Translations under genes and position numbers: made by a program
In this document: one piece after another, positions 26,945 to 36,534 of the stretch
Position numbering within the stretch: position 1 is the stretch's first letter
Layout of the letters: every line of letters begins with the position of its first letter
Notes under the pieces: generated by a model
What the model was told of the DNA's origin: nothing
The model's database searches: none
The model's input: only the letters and a program-made list of their open reading frames with translations
NCBI GenBank assembly: GCA_049324575.1
Contig: JBMONI010000018.1
Location: 15,040 to 79,039, forward strand
DNA length: 64,000 nt
Reading direction: 5' to 3'
DNA from: JBMONI01 sp049324575
Lineage (GTDB): Bacteria > Omnitrophota > Omnitrophia > Omnitrophales > Aquincolibacteriaceae

Positions 26945-27828
26945 GATAAAAACGTTCCTTCCGAATGCGCCAGGGAGAAAACCTCCCCGGCGTGATAAGA
27001 ACTGCGGACCCAAGGGCCCGCGAACACATAATCAAATCCGAACGATCTTATTTTTTCGGCTAATTCCCTGAAAAACTGAGGCGTTTTATATTCCGCTACT
27101 GGCAAATGGCCACGGCCAGGCGACAAATACTGCCCGATCGTAAGGATATCACATCCAACTTTCTTCAGATGGATCGCCGCATCCAGGATTTCGGATTCGC
27201 TTTCGCCGAGACCGACCATCATCCCGCTTTTTGTCTTCATCCGCGGCGCGATCGCTTTGACCGTGGCAAGCACCCGTAAAGAGCGTCCGAAATCCGCTCC
27301 CGACCTTACCTCCCCTTGCAGCCGTTCCACGGTCTCAAGGTTATGATTGAAAACATCCGGCCCCGCATCCACCACCGTCCGGATCAAATCGTCGCGACCG
27401 TGAAAATCCGGGGTCAAGACCTCGATGCGGCCCTCCGGTATCCTCTGCCGGACCGCCCGGACCGTTTCCGCGAATTGCCCGGCCCCTTCGTCCGGAAGAT
27501 CATCACGCGTCACCGAAGTCACAACCACATATTTCAATCCAAGCTCACCCGCCGCCCGGGCCACTTCCGCCGGCTCTTCCGGGCGGACCCGCTCGGGAGT
27601 CCCGTTGGGGATCGCACAAAATCCGCAGGAACGCGTGCAAATATTCCCGAGGATCATGAAAGTCGCAGTCCGTCTTGCGAAGCATTCGGTCCGGTTCGGA
27701 CACAAGGCCGACTCGCAAACCGTGTGAAGCTGTCCCGCCCTCAGAATGCTTTCCGTTGCCTGGAGAGCCGTCAGGGGCGTGGGACGGCGGAACCATGCCG
27801 GCAGTCTCTCGCGATTGATGACAGGCAT
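26941..27828 (-). CDS. lipA: Lipoyl synthase
   Basis: 295 residues. Radical-SAM enzyme inserting two sulfurs into octanoyl groups on carrier proteins. Both cluster sites are present: the auxiliary CESALCPNRTECF and the radical-SAM GNICTRSCGFCAIPNG (CxxxCxxC). SGMMVGLGE and a C-terminal RSSYHAGEVF are also typical. No lipB or dehydrogenase subunit gene is in the window; its coupled partner is the lysine-less lipoyl-like protein downstream. Confidence 0.95.
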   Translation of the reverse strand: MPVINRERLPAWFRRPTPLTALQATESILRAGQLHTVCESALCPNRTECFARRTATFMILGNICTRSCGFCAIPNGTPERVRPEEPAEVARAAGELGLKYVVVTSVTRDDLPDEGAGQFAETVRAVRQRIPEGRIEVLTPDFHGRDDLIRTVVDAGPDVFNHNLETVERLQGEVRSGADFGRSLRVLATVKAIAPRMKTKSGMMVGLGESESEILDAAIHLKKVGCDILTIGQYLSPGRGHLPVAEYKTPQFFRELAEKIRSFGFDYVFAGPWVRSSYHAGEVFSLAHSEGTFLS

Positions 27829-27911
27829 AAAACCCCTTTAAAGCGAGTGTTTGTATCAAAAAGGCTCTGGGGTGTCAAGGAGGATTGGACCCGGAAAGGA
27901 CCGCGCCGTCG

Positions 27912-28586
27912 TCAGGCGCAAAAGGGACGCAAAAGTTCCCGGGGGATGCCGATATCGACGACGAAGATTTGCCCTGCATGCTGAGGCCCCGCCCCCTGAA
28001 AAAGTCCGCGTTTCGGGACGGCCAAGGTCGCGGTATGGGTCGCCTGGACCGCGACCCCCAAAACCTCCCCTGTATCCGCTTGGATCCCGGACGGAATATC
28101 GACCGCAAGGATGAGTCCCGGATGCTGATTGACCGCTTCGATCACCGTTTTTTGGATCCCCGTCACCGGTTTATTGAGGCCGATCCCGAAAAGGGCATCG
28201 AGGATGATCTCCGACCGGCCGATCATTCCGCGGATCTCCGCTTCCGGAGTTGCCTCTAAAATTTCAAGGATCGGGATCGCCATTTTTTTCGCGACCGATG
28301 CGTTGAGCGCGGCATCCCCGCGAAGTTGCGTCAAACTCCCGACGAGAAGCACTCCGACCGAAAAGCCCTTATTGGACAAGTGTCGTGCCGCGACGAATCC
28401 GTCCCCGCCGTTATTTCCGGTTCCCGCCACGACGGTCACACGCCCGGAGCGCTCGTGATGAAAAAGAAACTCCGCAACGCCGCGCCCCGCATTCTCCATC
28501 AAAAGAAGCGTGGGGATCCCATAAACCGAGGCGGCGCGAGATTCCAAGTCTCTGATGACCGAGGTTGTCGGATACGCTGTTCCCAT
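27912..28586 (-). CDS. nnrE: NAD(P)H-hydrate epimerase (NnrE, YjeF N-domain)
   Basis: 224 residues from ATG 28586. The Rossmann-like domain shows LLLMENAGRGVAEF, VVAGTGNNGGDGFVAARHL, IILDALFGIGLNKPV and LAVDIPSGIQADTGEV. It epimerises damaged NAD(P)H hydrates. The C-terminal ADP-dependent dehydratase (NnrD) often fused to this domain is absent here. The open frame runs upstream to 28868 across the last pseudopilin gene, but conservation begins at the chosen Met. The start follows the pilin stop region after 26 bp on the same strand. Confidence 0.93.
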   Translation of the reverse strand: MGTAYPTTSVIRDLESRAASVYGIPTLLLMENAGRGVAEFLFHHERSGRVTVVAGTGNNGGDGFVAARHLSNKGFSVGVLLVGSLTQLRGDAALNASVAKKMAIPILEILEATPEAEIRGMIGRSEIILDALFGIGLNKPVTGIQKTVIEAVNQHPGLILAVDIPSGIQADTGEVLGVAVQATHTATLAVPKRGLFQGAGPQHAGQIFVVDIGIPRELLRPFCA

Positions 28587-28612
28587 TATGAGTCGCCATG
28601 AATTCGATCGGT

Positions 28613-29119
28613 TTATTGCGAAGGAAGGTAGTATTTGCCTTGCGTCTGGTAGTCTCCCACCCCACTGTCCTGCCATTCGCCGTCCTCGGTCAATCGGATC
28701 ATACCCTTTCCTGCACCCGGTCGCGATGGATTGGCCGTCGCTAAAAAATACCGGTAATTCACTCCGCCTGACGTCCCCATGAATATTCCGTAATACCATA
28801 AAGTGCTTGCATCGCAAGGCGGAAACTCGATCCCGAGCTCTTGCTTCCAAATCTCGATCCGATTGCAATGGCTAAGTCCAAAATAATTCCCCCCTGTCCG
28901 CGCCTCAAACCCCGGGTCGGCATCGCGCGCTTGGAGGTAAGCGCGCCGGATCATTCCGAGGGTTGTTCGCGCTTCCGCCTGTTTGGCCTTTTCGTCATTC
29001 CCGGAAATGCGGGAAACCGCGATCGCCGCGAGCAAAGCAATGATTACGGCCACGACTAAAAGTTCGACCAGAGTAAAACCCGCACGGCGGCCGAGAAGAT
29101 TAGAGGTTCTAGGGTCCAT
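28613..29119 (-). CDS. Type IV pilin/type II pseudopilin (1 of 5 tandem)
   Basis: 168 residues. Class III signal: RRAG before FTLVELLVVAVIIALLAAIAV, with the conserved Glu5 after the peptidase cleavage site. The globular part has two cysteines (SHCNRIE and PPCDAST) that could pair, and ends in a GEWQDSG-type strand seen in the other pilins here. It is the last pilin of the cluster. Confidence 0.9.
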   Translation of the reverse strand: MDPRTSNLLGRRAGFTLVELLVVAVIIALLAAIAVSRISGNDEKAKQAEARTTLGMIRRAYLQARDADPGFEARTGGNYFGLSHCNRIEIWKQELGIEFPPCDASTLWYYGIFMGTSGGVNYRYFLATANPSRPGAGKGMIRLTEDGEWQDSGVGDYQTQGKYYLPSQ

Positions 29120-29181
29120 GGCTCACCGCTTTCGCATTTTCAGGCGCGGGCCCGGCTGGAAATGCTTTCAAAAATCGCGGA

Positions 29182-29685
29182 TCATTCAGCCGACACATCG
29201 TATTTTCCGACCCCGGGCTCATAATCTCCCGTCCCAAGCCATTTGCCTTTTTCCGTCAGTCCGATATAGGCATTGTAATTGTCATGGCGTCGCGCTAAAA
29301 AAATCCCGCCTGAAGTACTGTCGTAGACAAGTTCATAACACCACGGAGTTCCGCCTTCCGAACTCCGGGCATGGGGAATTTCCACCATTAAGAACTCCCG
29401 GATGTCGGGAATAAATGCAGTGTGGCAAGAGTCCTTGCCTTCCATATATTCGTAAAAAGGACTCCCATTCGCCATCCGGCCTCCGTTCTCATCCAAAAAC
29501 CTCAAATAGGCCCGTCTCAAGGTCCCCAGAACCTCGCGCGCTTCGCCCACATCCGCTTTCGAAAAATTGCCGATCAACTTCGGCAGCATTATCGCCGCCA
29601 AAACGGCGACAATGACCAGGACGATCAGGACTTCGACCAAGGTAAAGCCGCTTCCCCTTCGCCTAAGAACGCTTCGGGATCGCAT
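29182..29685 (-). CDS. Type IV pilin/type II pseudopilin (2 of 5 tandem)
   Basis: 167 residues from ATG 29685. Prepilin motif RRGSG before FTLVEVLIVLVIVAVLAAIML with Glu5. The body carries two cysteines (DSCHTAF and TPWCYEL) and repeats the family ending ...GLTEKGKWLGTGDYE. It overlaps the 3' end of its upstream neighbour by 23 bp. The frame extends to 30048 but the upstream part is a shadow of the neighbour. Confidence 0.9.
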   Translation of the reverse strand: MRSRSVLRRRGSGFTLVEVLIVLVIVAVLAAIMLPKLIGNFSKADVGEAREVLGTLRRAYLRFLDENGGRMANGSPFYEYMEGKDSCHTAFIPDIREFLMVEIPHARSSEGGTPWCYELVYDSTSGGIFLARRHDNYNAYIGLTEKGKWLGTGDYEPGVGKYDVSAE

Positions 29686-30262
29686 AGATGCCGTCCTCCG
29701 CGAAACGGCCGGACCCGTCAAAATAAACCTTGTAACGCTGTTTCCCGCGTACTGGATTACTGTCCCAATCCCCCAGGATATAGTCGTCCCCGTTGTTCTC
29801 GAATCCTTTGGTGTCGCGGCGAAGCGCACAAATACGGAACGCATCAGGCTCGATCTCGAGGCTGAACTCCCAATCGGGCTTTTTCTCGTCGCAGGCCTTG
29901 AGCACCACGCCGAGGTCCTCCGCGATCGCCTCGGCCACTTCCGGATCGCAATGCCCCGCGCCGGCCGTCCGCGTCCCCAGGGCATAGAGATCCTCCAATT
30001 GTCCGGTGTTCGCGTTCTCGTCCAGGTATTGCCATATTCCGCCCGCAAGGTTCCCGATGATCATATAGGCTTCCGCGACGCGGGCCCGCTCATCCTGTTT
30101 GAACAAGCGCGGGATCAGGACCGAGGCAACAAGAGCAATCAGGATCATGACAATGAGCATTTCGACCATCGTGAAGCCCCGCCTGCGAAAGAGAGCGCGG
30201 AAGGAATGAGGAAAGAAAAGCGGGTTAAGGAACGGCGGTGAGACGGCTTTTGAACGCTTCAA
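29663..30262 (-). CDS. Type IV pilin/type II pseudopilin (3 of 5 tandem)
   Basis: About 199 residues. Prepilin motif RRRG before FTMVEMLIVMILIALVASVLI with Glu5. The leader is unusually long, roughly 30 residues, if the TTG at 30262, one base after the upstream pilin's stop, is the start. Two cysteines in the body (GHCDPEV and LKACDEK) plus RICAL. The frame is open further up but overlaps its neighbour. Confidence 0.82.
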   Translation of the reverse strand: MKRSKAVSPPFLNPLFFPHSFRALFRRRGFTMVEMLIVMILIALVASVLIPRLFKQDERARVAEAYMIIGNLAGGIWQYLDENANTGQLEDLYALGTRTAGAGHCDPEVAEAIAEDLGVVLKACDEKKPDWEFSLEIEPDAFRICALRRDTKGFENNGDDYILGDWDSNPVRGKQRYKVYFDGSGRFAEDGIYAIPKRS

Positions 30263-30263
30263 T

Positions 30264-30665
30264 TCACGCCTTGGGTTTGTAAGGATGCGAGCCGCCCCAA
30301 TCGCCGTCGCGATCGAGCGTGATCGTTTTGGAAGCATAATCGTCATCCACATCCGCATTGCGGGTCGCCGTCGCCAAAAATCCCGAGGAATCCGAACCGA
30401 CCCCGAAAGTCCAGTACTTGTTCGTCGCGGCGGGATCTTCCAAGCCTAGGTCCCCCCAAGACGAGCTCGTCACCCAAGTCCCGTTCTCGAGATAGTAGGC
30501 CTCTTCGCCGACCCTAATCGCGCTCAGGATCCCGATCGCCTCAGCAACACGCGCTTTTTCCGCCTGGGGATAGAAACGGGGAAGAGCGATCGCCGCCAGG
30601 ATCCCGAGGATCACGACCACCATCAAAAGCTCAGCCAGCGTAAAACCCATCCGTTTTTTTTTCAT
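30264..30665 (-). CDS. Type IV pilin/type II pseudopilin (4 of 5 tandem)
   Basis: 133 residues from ATG 30665, with AGGGG 4 nt upstream. Short leader MKKKRMG before FTLAELLMVVVILGILAAIAL with Glu5, the most canonical of the set. The body AVAEAIG...EEAYYLENGTWV resembles major pilins of type II/IV systems; it has no cysteine. A candidate for the main fibre subunit. Confidence 0.92.
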   Translation of the reverse strand: MKKKRMGFTLAELLMVVVILGILAAIALPRFYPQAEKARVAEAIGILSAIRVGEEAYYLENGTWVTSSSWGDLGLEDPAATNKYWTFGVGSDSSGFLATATRNADVDDDYASKTITLDRDGDWGGSHPYKPKA

Positions 30666-30707
30666 GATCCCCTTATCCTGCAAAGCGGATAAACGATAGC
30701 CGTTGCC

Positions 30708-31187
30708 TTATCCGGCTGTCGTACAGCCTTTCTTGGCATCGCTGCTGTCGAAGAGCTGATAAGCTTTTTTACCGGCCCCTGGCGAAGCAGGCCCGCAGCT
30801 AAAGTCACCATCCTCGATCTCTAATGTCACTGTCGCATCCCCATAATCACCGCCGACCCGTTTTGCTTGACAAGTGTTGCTCGTCGTTTCACAGGAATAC
30901 AAGAATTTTGATCCGCCGGTAATCGCTGACAACCCCAACCGCGCGAGATCCGTGGCCTCTTCGGTACACACCGCCGTAGTGCAGGTAAATGCAATGTAGC
31001 TATTGGTCAGACTGTAATTAGTGATCTGCCCGCGGCGGATAATGCCCAACGTATGTTGGGCCTCGGCGATGATCGCTTTTTCCGGCTGGGACAAAAGACG
31101 GGGCACCACAAGGCCCGCCAAGAGGGCCAGGATCACCACCACGATGAGGACTTCGACCAGGGTAAAACCTTTTTTTTCTCGGCTCAT
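30708..31187 (-). CDS. Type IV pilin/type II pseudopilin (5 of 5 tandem)
   Basis: 159 residues from ATG 31187 (AAGGAG 7 nt upstream). Leader MSREKKG before FTLVEVLIVVVILALLAGLVV with Glu5. Six or more cysteines in the body (FTCTTAVC, YSCETTSNTCQA, FSCGP, KKGCT) suggest several disulfides, which sets it apart from its neighbours. It is the first of the five after gspF. Confidence 0.9.
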   Translation of the reverse strand: MSREKKGFTLVEVLIVVVILALLAGLVVPRLLSQPEKAIIAEAQHTLGIIRRGQITNYSLTNSYIAFTCTTAVCTEEATDLARLGLSAITGGSKFLYSCETTSNTCQAKRVGGDYGDATVTLEIEDGDFSCGPASPGAGKKAYQLFDSSDAKKGCTTAG

Positions 31188-31275
31188 TTGAAAACTCCTT
31201 TTCAAGATCAGTTAAAATCCAAGATTGATTCCACTCCAATACTAACCCCTCCTGGATAGCGTTTCAACTTCATAA

Positions 31276-32580
31276 TCAACTGCCGCCGGTCGTCATCTGA
31301 AGGATCGGCAGAAATACGGAAACAACAATAAAGCCAACCAGAATCCCCATGACCACCAAGAGCAAAGGCTCGATCAGGGTCGTCATCCGCTTCAGGTAAT
31401 CGTCCACCTGCGTTTCATAATAATTCGCGATCATATGGCAAAAACCCTGAAGATCTCCGCTCTCTTCCCCCACGGCGATCAGCTGGGTCATGAAAGTAGG
31501 GAACACATTTTTCTGCTCGAGGTTCGCCCCCAGGCCTTTGCCCTTGGAAACCGCATCTTGGACCTCCAGAATCGTCTCTTCAAGATAACGGTTCCCGGTC
31601 AATTTGGCGCTGCCCGAAAGCCCGCGCAGGATCGGCACCCCCGCCTGGGTCAGGGTCGCCAGGCTCCGGCAAAATCGGAAAGAAGCCACCTTCATCATCA
31701 GGCCGCCGATGATCGGCAGACGAAGGACTAGACGATGAAAAGCCGCTATCCCCGCGGGGGTCTTCAGATAAAACGAGACCAAGATCCCGATCGCCAGAAC
31801 GATCAGGACCCCCAGCGCCGACTGATAGCGGATAAAACGGCTCATCGCGATCACGATCTGGGTCGGGACCGGGAGCACGAGATTCTGCGAGACGAAGATC
31901 TCCTCGAATTTCGGAATGATCGAGATCATAAGAAAGGTCAGCGCCCCGGTGGCAACGCACACCAGGATCGCCGGATAGATCAGAGCTGAAACGACCTTGC
32001 TTTTCACCGATTCGGAGGATTCCTGATAGCGGGAGATCTCTTTGAGGATGTTCGGAAGGTTCCCCGACAGCTCCCCCACCTCGATCAAATTCTGCCAGAT
32101 CGGCGGAAAGACCCGCGGATGCCCCTTGACCGCATCGCAGAGCTGCATGCCCCCGCTAACCTTGTCATGAATATCCTGCAAAACGGAACGGAAACCGGCG
32201 TTCGCAAGCCCCCGGCGGATGATCTCGAATGAACGGGTGATCGAAACACCGGAACTGAGCAAAGCCGCAAGCTGGTTCGCGAAAAAGATCAGCTCCCGCG
32301 CCGAGACACGGTTCAGAAAAGGAACGGAAAATTCAAAGCTCCAGAAAGATCGCTTCCCCGAGCCCGCGGGCCTGGCCTTTTTCACTTTTCTTCTTTTGGC
32401 TTTGTTCTCCTTGATCGAGACGATCAGATACCCCTGTTTGAGAAGCTGTTCGACCACCTCGTCCTTGTCGTGCGCATAGAGGATCTTCTTTTCGGGGCCA
32501 CCGCCCCCGTCGCGGAGCGTGACGGAGCATTCGTATTCCCCGATGCCTTCGTCTTTTATGGCCGGTCCAAGATCAGACAT
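31276..32580 (-). CDS. Inner-membrane platform protein GspF/PilC
   Basis: 434 residues. Two T2SSF domains: one after SARELIFFANQLAALLSSGVSITRSFEII and a second after FRFCRSLATLTQAGVPILRGL. Three hydrophobic helices are visible, the last being LLLVVMGILVGFIVVSVFLPI. It is the membrane platform on which the ATPase drives pilin assembly. Overlaps the ATPase gene by 8 bp. Confidence 0.93.
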   Translation of the reverse strand: MSDLGPAIKDEGIGEYECSVTLRDGGGGPEKKILYAHDKDEVVEQLLKQGYLIVSIKENKAKRRKVKKARPAGSGKRSFWSFEFSVPFLNRVSARELIFFANQLAALLSSGVSITRSFEIIRRGLANAGFRSVLQDIHDKVSGGMQLCDAVKGHPRVFPPIWQNLIEVGELSGNLPNILKEISRYQESSESVKSKVVSALIYPAILVCVATGALTFLMISIIPKFEEIFVSQNLVLPVPTQIVIAMSRFIRYQSALGVLIVLAIGILVSFYLKTPAGIAAFHRLVLRLPIIGGLMMKVASFRFCRSLATLTQAGVPILRGLSGSAKLTGNRYLEETILEVQDAVSKGKGLGANLEQKNVFPTFMTQLIAVGEESGDLQGFCHMIANYYETQVDDYLKRMTTLIEPLLLVVMGILVGFIVVSVFLPILQMTTGGS

Positions 32581-34273
32581 AAGCGATCGACATGATCTCC
32601 TCTAACGAAGTGAGCCCGGCATTCACCTTGGCGACACCGGACTGGAACAAGGAAACATGGCCCATGCTTTTCTGGATCTTCCGGATCTCTTCCGCGTCGC
32701 GGTGAGCAGCGATCGCTTGCCGTAACTCGGATGTGACCGGAAGGAATTCATAGATCGCTTCCCGTCCCCAAAACCCGATATTGCGGCATTTGTCGCAACC
32801 GCGTTCTTTCTCCATGAAGATCGTCTCGGCCGTCACCCCGAACTCCTCCCGGGATTTCGGGTCCGGCTTCACGGGCACTTTGCAATGAGGACAGAGACGG
32901 CGGATCAGGCGCTGCGCCACGACCAGCAAAAGGCTTCCTGCCACCAGATAGGGCTGGATCCCGATATCGAGCAAACGGGTGATCGCCGAGGCGGCATCGT
33001 TCGTATGCAGCGTGCTCAGGACCAGATGGCCGGTCAACGCCGCGCGGATGCATATCTCGGCCGTTTCCTGGTCCCGGACCTCCCCCACGAGGATCACATC
33101 GGGGTCCTGCCGCAGGAAGGACCGGAGGCCGGAAGCGAAGGTAAGTCCGATCTCCGGCTGGACCTGGACCTGATTGACCCCGCTCAATTGATATTCCACG
33201 GGGTCCTCGATCGTCACGATATTGATCGCGGTCGATTTGATCTTATTGAGCGCCGCATACAAGGTCGTCGATTTGCCACTGCCCGTCGGCCCGGTAAGAA
33301 AAACGAGTCCATAGGGTTTGTTGATCGCCTCCTCGAACAGAGCCCGTTGGTCCGCATTGAATCCAAGGACCGCAAGGTCGAGAAGCTCAGGCCGCTTATC
33401 CAAAAGCCGCAGCACAACTTTTTCCCCGAAAATCAACGGAACGGTCGAAACGCGGACATCGATCTTGCGCCCTTCGTACTGAATCGAGAAAGAACCGTCC
33501 TGGGGCAAGCGTTTCTCAGCAATATTCAACCGGGAAAGGATCTTGACTCGCGAGACGAGCGAAGCATGGATCCCCTCCGGCGGCGGCGGAAGCTCGTAAA
33601 GGGATCCGTCGATACGGTAACGGATCGAAGTCTTGTCATAGATCGGTTCAATGTGAATATCGCTGGCCCGGTCATCCAGCGCTTTTTTGAGGAGCAGATC
33701 GACAAAGCGGACGACCGGTCCCTTTTCGGCTTCCCGGATCGTTTTTTCGAGATCTTCATCGATCCGGTCCGATTGCTTGACATACCCTTCGGTAGCCTTT
33801 GAAAAAGCCTCCGAGGTCGCGACTTCCTGCAGATCCGTCGTTTCGTAAAAAGCCGCGATCATGTTCTTGAGGTCGAACTCGTTGGCGAGCTGTGTCTTGA
33901 TCTCAAGGCCCGTCATTTTGCGAAGGTTATCGAGAAAAATGACATTCGGGATCATCGCGCAGGCGATCGTCAGGGTTTTCTCGGTCCGTTCGATCGGCAG
34001 GATCGTGTTCTCATGCGCAATCTCCCGAGGCACTAAGATCTTTAGCCGCTGATCCGCGCGCGGTTTGAGCTGGGCCACGCTCAGAAAGGATATCCCCAGC
34101 TGCTCGGAAAGCACTTTTTTAAGATCCTCTTCCTGGAGAAAACCCAGGCGGACCAGAACCTTTCCGAGCGCTTCTCCGGTCTCTTTTTGTTCGCTCAACG
34201 CGCGTTTGAGCTTTTCGGATGTCAAAAAGCCCCGTTCGATGAGCATCTCACCCAGCGGTTTGTCAATTCTCAT
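32573..34273 (-). CDS. Assembly ATPase GspE/PilB
   Basis: 566 residues. The N-terminal MshEN-type domain (LGEMLIERGFLTSEKLKRAL) is one known to bind c-di-GMP in related ATPases. Then Walker A FLTGPTGSGKSTTLYAALNKI, the Asp box, Walker B PDVILVGEVRDQETAEI and a zinc module with paired cysteines (RRLCPHC and CDKCRNIGF). It powers pseudopilus or pilus extension. With PilZ proteins elsewhere in the window, c-di-GMP control of the machine is a reasonable inference. Confidence 0.94.
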   Translation of the reverse strand: MRIDKPLGEMLIERGFLTSEKLKRALSEQKETGEALGKVLVRLGFLQEEDLKKVLSEQLGISFLSVAQLKPRADQRLKILVPREIAHENTILPIERTEKTLTIACAMIPNVIFLDNLRKMTGLEIKTQLANEFDLKNMIAAFYETTDLQEVATSEAFSKATEGYVKQSDRIDEDLEKTIREAEKGPVVRFVDLLLKKALDDRASDIHIEPIYDKTSIRYRIDGSLYELPPPPEGIHASLVSRVKILSRLNIAEKRLPQDGSFSIQYEGRKIDVRVSTVPLIFGEKVVLRLLDKRPELLDLAVLGFNADQRALFEEAINKPYGLVFLTGPTGSGKSTTLYAALNKIKSTAINIVTIEDPVEYQLSGVNQVQVQPEIGLTFASGLRSFLRQDPDVILVGEVRDQETAEICIRAALTGHLVLSTLHTNDAASAITRLLDIGIQPYLVAGSLLLVVAQRLIRRLCPHCKVPVKPDPKSREEFGVTAETIFMEKERGCDKCRNIGFWGREAIYEFLPVTSELRQAIAAHRDAEEIRKIQKSMGHVSLFQSGVAKVNAGLTSLEEIMSIAYV

Positions 34274-34346
34274 GATCGCTTCCCGGTTTTTTTCGTGTTT
34301 TGGCCGAGCTTGAGGCCCTCGAGCCGGGTTCTAGGGGATTCACAAG

Positions 34347-36023
34347 CTATTTTTTTTCGACTTCCTTGGCCATTGCATCCATCTCGCCGCGCATGACCTT
34401 GTAATAATCCTCAAAGTCTTCTTTCGGAGGAGCTTTTTTGCCGGTCATTTGTTTGTACCAATTTTTCCGTTTGAATTTCCAAAATGCGGCCATTTCATCC
34501 TCAAAACGGCTCTCGCGGTCGGGGATATCAGTCGTTTTCAGTTCCGAGGGATCCGAGATGATCTCGGGGGTCATGAAAAGAATCAACTCGCGGTCTCGAA
34601 TGATCTTTTGCTCATTGCGGAAAGCCCTTCCGAGAAGCGGGATATCTCCCAGCAAGGGAACCCTGCGCTCGGAGAGTTCCTGATTGCTGAACAAAAGCCC
34701 GCCCAAGACCAGGGTTTCCCGGTCATTGACCATGAGCGTCGTTCGCGCGGCCCGGACCGTCGGGTCCCCCGTATCACTGATAATGCTCGATTCGGCGACC
34801 GTCGCGAAAGTCGGCTCGATCGTCAGCGTGACCTTCTTTTTGTCATTGATCTGCGGGGTCACCCTTAAGATCGTCCCGATCTCCGCCCGTTCGGCTTGAG
34901 CGGTATTGATCCCCGTGGATCCGCCCTGGGCGGTTGTATTGGACGCCGTCACGATCGAACCGACGGCCGTGCTCGTCGAGATCTTGATCAGGGCCGGATG
35001 ATTATCCAGGACCAGGATCCGCGGCTTCGCAAGGATCTTGAGCTTCGAAGCTTCCTGCAAAGCTTTCACCTCCATCGTGAGGCGTGAAAAATCCTTTGTC
35101 CCCTTCACCTCATCTCCGGACAGCGCTAGAGTGGTCAAATTCGGCTCCGGGTCCAATCCCTCCCAGCCGGTATGCTCTTTCCAGAATTTCGCGTAGTTGA
35201 ACGGAAAACTTGTCGCGGACGTCCCTCCGGTCAAAAGCATCCAGGAGCCATCAGCCGTCGCGGTGTTAGCCCATTCGATCCCCAGCTCGCGGTCCAGGTC
35301 TTCATACGTCTCCACCAGGATCACGCTGATCAACACCTGCTTGAGAGGCTTATCCAGTTCTTCGACGGCTTTTTCCACCATCCCCAGCCGGTCCTCGCTG
35401 TCGGTCACGACCAGGCTGTTGGAGCGATCATCCACCGAAACTTTGCCCCGGTCCGAAAGCATTCCCTCAACGATCTTCACGATCGCCATGGTCTTCCCTT
35501 CCGCACTCCCGGTGCTGTCCTCGTCCGTATCCAGGGTCGCCAGTCCTGCGGCCCCGCCGCTTGAGCTTTCCCCAGCATCGATCTCCCGGATCTCGCTGGC
35601 CCGCAGATATTTCAGTTTGAGGACCCGGGTGAACATCGGAGCAAGTCCGGGCGTGTCTGCCGTGGCTCGGAACAGATAGATCTTCGTCTGCGGGATATAT
35701 TCGAAAGTGACATTGCAGCCGCGGGAGAGGGCATTGAGCGTCTTCTCCAGATCGATATTATCCAGGCTCATATTGACTTTCCGGTCGGCGATCTCCTGTC
35801 CGGCTACGAAATTCATGCCGGACACCTCGGACAAAGCCCCCAGTACATTGATCAGGGCAGCCCCTTTGAAATCGAGGTTCATCAGCCCCGTGCCGGTTTT
35901 CTGAACCTCGATCCCGGCCGCCGAAGGATCGACGGTTTCCGAATAGGCCGGAAAACCCAAGGAAAGCCATATGGACAAAAAAAGCACAAGAAACTTGTAT
36001 GAATTCCGCTCAACCGTTTTCAT
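34347..36023 (-). CDS. Secretin (GspD/PilQ family)
   Basis: 558 residues from ATG 36023, with GGAGG 5 nt upstream and a Sec signal (FLVLFLSIWLSLGFPAYSE). STN-like and N-domains follow (INVLGALSEVSGMNFV), then the secretin core with TLVLGGLLFSNQELSERRVPLLGDIPLLGRAF. It forms the outer-membrane gate. The final 90 residues are charged and unique to this protein. Its start overlaps the PilP-like gene by 14 bp. Confidence 0.93.
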   Translation of the reverse strand: MKTVERNSYKFLVLFLSIWLSLGFPAYSETVDPSAAGIEVQKTGTGLMNLDFKGAALINVLGALSEVSGMNFVAGQEIADRKVNMSLDNIDLEKTLNALSRGCNVTFEYIPQTKIYLFRATADTPGLAPMFTRVLKLKYLRASEIREIDAGESSSGGAAGLATLDTDEDSTGSAEGKTMAIVKIVEGMLSDRGKVSVDDRSNSLVVTDSEDRLGMVEKAVEELDKPLKQVLISVILVETYEDLDRELGIEWANTATADGSWMLLTGGTSATSFPFNYAKFWKEHTGWEGLDPEPNLTTLALSGDEVKGTKDFSRLTMEVKALQEASKLKILAKPRILVLDNHPALIKISTSTAVGSIVTASNTTAQGGSTGINTAQAERAEIGTILRVTPQINDKKKVTLTIEPTFATVAESSIISDTGDPTVRAARTTLMVNDRETLVLGGLLFSNQELSERRVPLLGDIPLLGRAFRNEQKIIRDRELILFMTPEIISDPSELKTTDIPDRESRFEDEMAAFWKFKRKNWYKQMTGKKAPPKEDFEDYYKVMRGEMDAMAKEVEKK

Positions 36024-36534
36024 GACAACCTCCAGGCTGATTGGGGTCACACCCTTCCGGCACCCCCGGGATAAGAGATCCCTTCCCTTCGGCGCTCAGC
36101 GGATGAGCCATCGTTTCCCCTGAGAGGTCCAAAGGCGCCCACTCCGCCGCTGCATTTTCGTCCTGCCGGACCGCATAGTGCAGCCGAAGGGTCTCGGTCT
36201 CCCCTCCACTGATAATATCGACTTCTTTGCCACGAATCTGAAACAACGTGATCCCTTTCTTGGTCTCACCCAGCCTGTATTTTTCACCGCTGATCACCGC
36301 GACCTGCTGGTCTTCGCTCCAGATGATCCCCTCCAGACGAAGGCTTCCCCGGGAAAGGTCGTCCGGCCGCGTTTGTTCCGGAGAACGATCGCTCGCGGAG
36401 ATCGCGATCTGAAAGGGATCCCGGGTGATCTTCCCGTCCGGGACCGGTTCGCTATCTTCCGCCCCGTCCACGGGATTCGCGAAACTCAGCGTCAGCCCCA
36501 TGAAAAGAATGACCCCGAACTTCATTTTTCTCAT
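36010..36534 (-). CDS. PilP/GspC-like periplasmic assembly protein
   Basis: 174 residues with an N-terminal signal (VILFMGLTLSFANPVDGA). The core KITRDPFQIAI, SLRLEGIIWSEDQQVAVISGEKYRLGE matches the PilP/GspC homology region, which connects inner-membrane proteins to the secretin. It sits between PilO-like and secretin genes, as in pil operons, and overlaps both. Confidence 0.8.
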   Translation of the reverse strand: MRKMKFGVILFMGLTLSFANPVDGAEDSEPVPDGKITRDPFQIAISASDRSPEQTRPDDLSRGSLRLEGIIWSEDQQVAVISGEKYRLGETKKGITLFQIRGKEVDIISGGETETLRLHYAVRQDENAAAEWAPLDLSGETMAHPLSAEGKGSLIPGVPEGCDPNQPGGCHENG

